Assembly: GCA_004151065.3 (NCBI GenBank)
Contig: NWUY0300014095.1
Span: 1 to 22,668 of the forward strand
Direction: 5' to 3'
DNA: 22,668 bases
DNA from: Larix sibirica
Lineage: Eukaryota > Streptophyta > Pinopsida > Pinales > Pinaceae
Part shown: in pieces, positions 18,691 through 22,668 of the stretch
Layout of the letters: each line of letters begins with the position of its first letter
Position numbering within the stretch: position 1 is the stretch's first letter
Notes under the pieces: generated by a model
What the model saw: the letters and a program-made list of their open reading frames with translations, nothing else
What the model was told of the DNA's origin: nothing
The model's database searches: none
Position numbers and translations under genes: made by a program

Positions 18691-20603
18691 ATTAAATTTA
18701 TGTTAATGATTGAGTTTTAATGCCTTGTTATTGGGTCAACCCCTTCTCAATTGTCATTTATCAACCCAACATTTTAATCACAATCTTGTTGATATTTCCA
18801 TCTTTCCACCAGTCCCTAGTTTAGATTTTCACAATCATGATCTTTCCCAAATTATCCACAAGTGTTCAATTCTATAACTTCTATCAACTCTAGACTTATG
18901 ATCAATTCCATTAAATCAATTTGTCCATGTTAATTGTTAATGCCATTATCCTTCTCAAATTCATAATGTGTTAGTTGGGATGGGAAACTACCTTATCATA
19001 AACATCACCAACAAATAAGGAGAGAGTGGAGTTATCACCCAGGTTTAAGGCAAAACCGATAAGTCGTAGAGAAAAAGAAGAGAAGAAGAAAGGAGGTAGG
19101 ATGAAGGATGCTGGATTAATTATGGTTTTAGTATTAATTAGCTAACTAGGTCTATTGGTTAATTAAAAAACTTCAATTAGGGTTTCCAACAAGTAATTAA
19201 CAACAAATTAACAAAGGAAATGCAAGCTAACCTAGGATGAATACTCAATCTCCTTTGGTGAGTTAATTAAATGAGTGTTGGAAATGAAACTAAGAGGAAA
19301 TGGAAGGACCTATAAAAAAATGAGTGATGTTGTAAGTGCCAAAGCTTCTTGGGTTGAAGATGAGAATTGTGATTGTTATCTGAGAGAGTATTACACCTCC
19401 TACTAATAATCCACACACAAAGATAACAACATGCATTGAATGGAGACTCAAGTTCTCTCATAAGGGTTTGATACCTCCCTTGCCCTAGCTGTGTTGGAAC
19501 CTCCATTGAGGTTGTAGGTTTAAATATTCCAAGATATGGGAGGAATAAACCTTTAAATATTTACTATGATGAATCAACAAGCTTACAAGGTTGGATCCAA
19601 TCTAATAACAAGATATCCTTGTTGAAGTACAAGTAGCCCAAGAGCCTTGTAAGATAATTAAGAAGCTAGGTCAATATTCAATGCCAATATGAGTGTGTAC
19701 TTGCAAAATAATGAAAGGTGGATATGGGAATGAAAGAGTCTGATAGACTTACCAAGAAAATGAATGGTATAAATAGGCAAAATACACGCAAAATATTGAC
19801 TTCAAGGTGTAAGTGAATAGAAAATATATATTAAAGAGAGGGTATGGTATGGAAAATTCAAATCTCATGGTTTGACTGCATACCATGAGTGCTCGAGGTC
19901 ATACCAGGTGTTTTCCACCTTACACAAGTTCTATGTTCCACGAGCTGCAATACATAGTCATGGTATAACCAATAAATTAATGGTTCACTTAGCACCTTTA
20001 GCCCAAGAAATGTCAAGGAAGATTTGAGTCATTCGACCCTATAAATAGAAAACTCAAATGAAAGCAAATGCAAATGAAATTGGGTTGCCATGGACCCATT
20101 GAAGGGTTTGCGTCCCAAATAAACCCACAGAGGAATGAAATTCCCTAAATGGGTGCTTTGAAGAGTCGAAGTGAACCAAATTTGGTGACCAAGGGCCAAA
20201 GAATAAGCAAAGGACCCTACCCAAGCACTAGACATACTTAGGAGGTGATACATCTAGGCTAAGATAAGGGGACTCAAAGAAGGTGGTACAACATAGAAGG
20301 ATGATAGAGAGAGATCATTGTCATCACCGGGGGGTGGGGAGTCGTTCATGGACACCACATAGAAGAGGGCCACATTACAACCTTCTTAGTGGGTGGGCAC
20401 ACATGAGTGTTGATGTGTGAAATCAATAGACAATAAAATTTACTCCTCCTTTCCACAAAATCCATTTGAGCACAATCATAATGTGCTTATAAATTTAAGG
20501 TCGCTTATAGTCATTGATTTCATTGCAAACACCAAATCGCTTAAGGAAAACTAAGAATTTTCAAGATGCCTTATTCATGCATGACAACATTCTTCAAGTA
20601 ATT
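18691..20603. other. no supported gene; one inverted repeat
   Basis: About 1.9 kb without a recognisable gene. A purine-rich (GA) tract lies at about 19071-19097. An inverted repeat ctcatggt (19864-19871) / accatgag (19882-19889) has a 10-base spacer. TATAAATAG-type words at about 19768 and 20040 have no downstream gene, so I do not call promoters. Minus-strand open frames at 19506-19267 and 20253-20029 lack family motifs. Confidence 0.5.
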
Positions 20604-20845
20604 ATAACTTGAAATATATATATTAAGTTGATATAATGCTTAAAGGGGCCATTTGTGCTCCTTATCAAAGATATCTAATGTGAAAGAATAGCTTTTACAA
20701 CAAACTTATATTAATATAACTTAAAACATATATATTAAGTTGATATTAAGCTTAAGAGGGCCATTTGTGCTCCTTCTCAAAGATATCTAATGTGAAAGAA
20801 TAGCTTTTGTTTCACAATAGCTTTTGCAACAAACTTATATTAGTA
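20604..20845. repeat. two-copy tandem repeat, 112-bp unit
   Basis: The unit starts ataacttRaaaYatatatatt at 20604 and 20716 and contains gggccatttgtgctcctt and caaagatatctaatgtgaaa. Copy 2 has an extra 17 bases in which the short word aatagctttt is itself doubled. Identity between copies is high. Confidence 0.93.
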
Positions 20846-22441
20846 TACACCTTTCATTTTAGGAATTCACATAATAAAACAAGGGTGCTCAATGCAATTA
20901 GCCATAACTTTTGTTAAGAAAAAACTATTAATATCACCACATAAGAAAGAATGCCATGACCATTATTTTGCTTCATGAGAAGAATGCCATGACTAGCATG
21001 CTTCATAAAAGCTATCATTACTTTATTTAAGCAAACACAAATTCATCGATCATTGTACAATGAGACATGAAACAACTTGGTGTTTCAAATTCCAATTATC
21101 CAGAACACATGATATTGACTTTAAGTTGTCTTTCATTAACCTCTGGGAAAAAAATATGATTTTAGCTTAAAGAAATAACTCTAATCAACAAAGATAATCC
21201 ACCGTACCAATTATTGTTCAACCTACTTTATACATTTCTAAGTTTACTATAATAAATTTTCACCTAAAAGTAATTTTATGTCAAGTTGTACATTTAAACT
21301 ACCCAAATTCAATTTTGTTTGCAACTCGTATTAAGTCTTAACTCTATATCAATTGATAATCGATAATCACATAAACTTAATAAATAAACAATGATGAACA
21401 AGTTGACCATAGACACTATCCTTATAGATTAAGGTTTAACTTTAATTTTACTAATAAAAAGTTCACCACTATATGCAACTGAATTCAATTATACACAAAG
21501 ATTTTATTTATTTATTTCATGATTATATTCCAAGCTATCTCCTATTAAGACATTGAGGGAATCTCATGATTATATTCCATGCATATCTTATATTAAGACA
21601 TTTAGAGAAGGGTGAATTTATTCGATATATAATAAAGAAATCCATTCAATGGTGGGGTTTTCCATCGAGTAGCAAGAATCTTAGTGGGCTTACCTCCTCA
21701 TGCAAGCATCCCTTTTATCTACTTGATGACATTCAAATATAAATCGAGTTCATTACGTTATTATGTGTCTTGTAAGTGGGGATGATGTGTCTTGTCATTG
21801 TAAAGTGGGGACGATGGGGCAATTAGTCTCAAGTTCAATTATATATGTTGAGTTAACATTTATCATGACCCAATAATTTTGATATTTGAAGAAGATTTTA
21901 GTAATGAGCTTTTATGTTTAGACAAAATTGTTTTTCTAGATTATAATTAATGTTGTGTTATTATGAATTTTTTAATTAAGGTTTTGTGTTAATTTTTTAA
22001 AATATATTTAAAAGATTATTGAATATTTTTTTTATAGTATTTAAAATAAATTTAACTTTATAAAAGTTTGAGATTTTGTCAACACAAATTTTAAAGTCAT
22101 TATAATAATATACTCATTAAAATATCAACATATCATTAATAAAAACCAAATTTAAATAAAATGAATAACATTATTTTTCTTAACCATCATAACTAACCCA
22201 AGTAATAAAACTTTATACTAAAACTATGCTGTGGTGTTATAAGTTCTCACCCTAATTTTTCAAAACTATATTAAAATCATGGATATTTTCATTTTTTCAT
22301 TAAGTGATTATGATTTTCCTTAAAAAAATATATTATTGTAGTAATCTTGAAGTCATGGTGACAAGAATACAATATAATCATGTGAAAGCAAATCAATTAC
22401 ATCAATTCTGTGATGAGAATGATTTATCTTCCAAATGCTAA
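20846..22441. other. no gene; AT-rich, with a 47-bp tandem duplication
   Basis: Mostly very AT-rich, especially about 21900-22350, where runs of A and T dominate. A two-copy repeat of 47-bp period (tcatgattatattccaWgc at 21517 and 21564) ends near 21610. At about 21764-21813 a short gtgtcttg...gtggggaYgat block is doubled. No open frame with a domain. Confidence 0.6.
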
Positions 22442-22475
22442 GGAAACATTATGTTTACATGACATAAATTGTAAG

Positions 22476-22492
22476 GTGCCCCATTGGGGCAC
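22476..22492. other. perfect hairpin GTGCCCC-ATT-GGGGCAC
   Basis: A 7-bp GC-rich perfect stem with a 3-base loop in an AT-rich setting. Two further inverted repeats follow within 125 bases (see findings). Role unknown; it may lie inside an LTR that continues past the right edge. Confidence 0.6.
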
Positions 22493-22668
22493 GTAGACAA
22501 TAATTCATAAAGATAGAAAATATAGGCGTCAAAGCACATTTAATTCTCATTAACAATTGTACATATATACACTGAGAATTGTCCCTTGGGTTTCATATTC
22601 CCAAGTGGACTCTTGGACTCCTGGGTGACTCTTAGTCTACCCTCAACAACTATTGATCTTCTTTGCAC

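Noticed and set aside
19760-20045. TATA boxes (TATAAATAG-type words) as promoters
   Set aside because: No gene follows either word, and such words are common in AT-rich DNA.

Overview
This window reads as nuclear DNA of a vascular plant, most likely a conifer or other large-genome gymnosperm. That is an inference from AT-rich sequence, no intact gene in 22.7 kb, very old LTR-retrotransposon debris, short plant-type introns in a decayed copy of a plant mitochondrial enzyme gene, and a single N at 10540. I see no bacterial-style operon, tRNA, rRNA or CRISPR array.

Layout. 1-641 (minus): a broken, unrecognised coding tract that runs off the left edge. 1530-8034 (minus): an almost complete but heavily decayed Ty3/Gypsy LTR retrotransposon. 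The 5' LTR is at 7086-8034, followed by a primer-binding site, gag, protease, reverse transcriptase/RNase H, integrase with a GPY/F-like end, a polypurine tract, and the 3' LTR at 1530-2501. The flanks match 4 of 5 bases, as an aged target-site duplication would. 8035-10154: no supported gene. 10155-14493: a repeat-rich block. It holds two dispersed copies of a repeat family (A and B modules), a second unrecognised broken coding region (10858-11609, plus), a three-copy tandem array of a ~350-bp unit (11615-12650) that starts 5 bases after that relic ends, and a two-copy 98-bp tandem repeat.

15205-16259 (minus): a pseudogene of the E1-alpha subunit of branched-chain 2-oxoacid dehydrogenase (2-oxoisovalerate dehydrogenase). 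Several exons are recognisable, introns of roughly 90-100 bp are retained with phase-compatible junctions, and there are multiple in-frame stops. It is therefore a decayed genomic duplicate rather than a processed copy. 18191-18636 (minus): a third unrecognised broken coding tract. The rest is intergenic, with several short tandem duplications (14757, 17696, 20604, 21517), two 8-bp inverted repeats with 10-base spacers, an AT-rich stretch around 21.9-22.35 kb and a hairpin-rich right edge.

Nothing here looks like an expressed gene set working together. The main value is the element architecture, the intron-bearing pseudogene, and three coding relics that I cannot name and that deserve a protein-level search.
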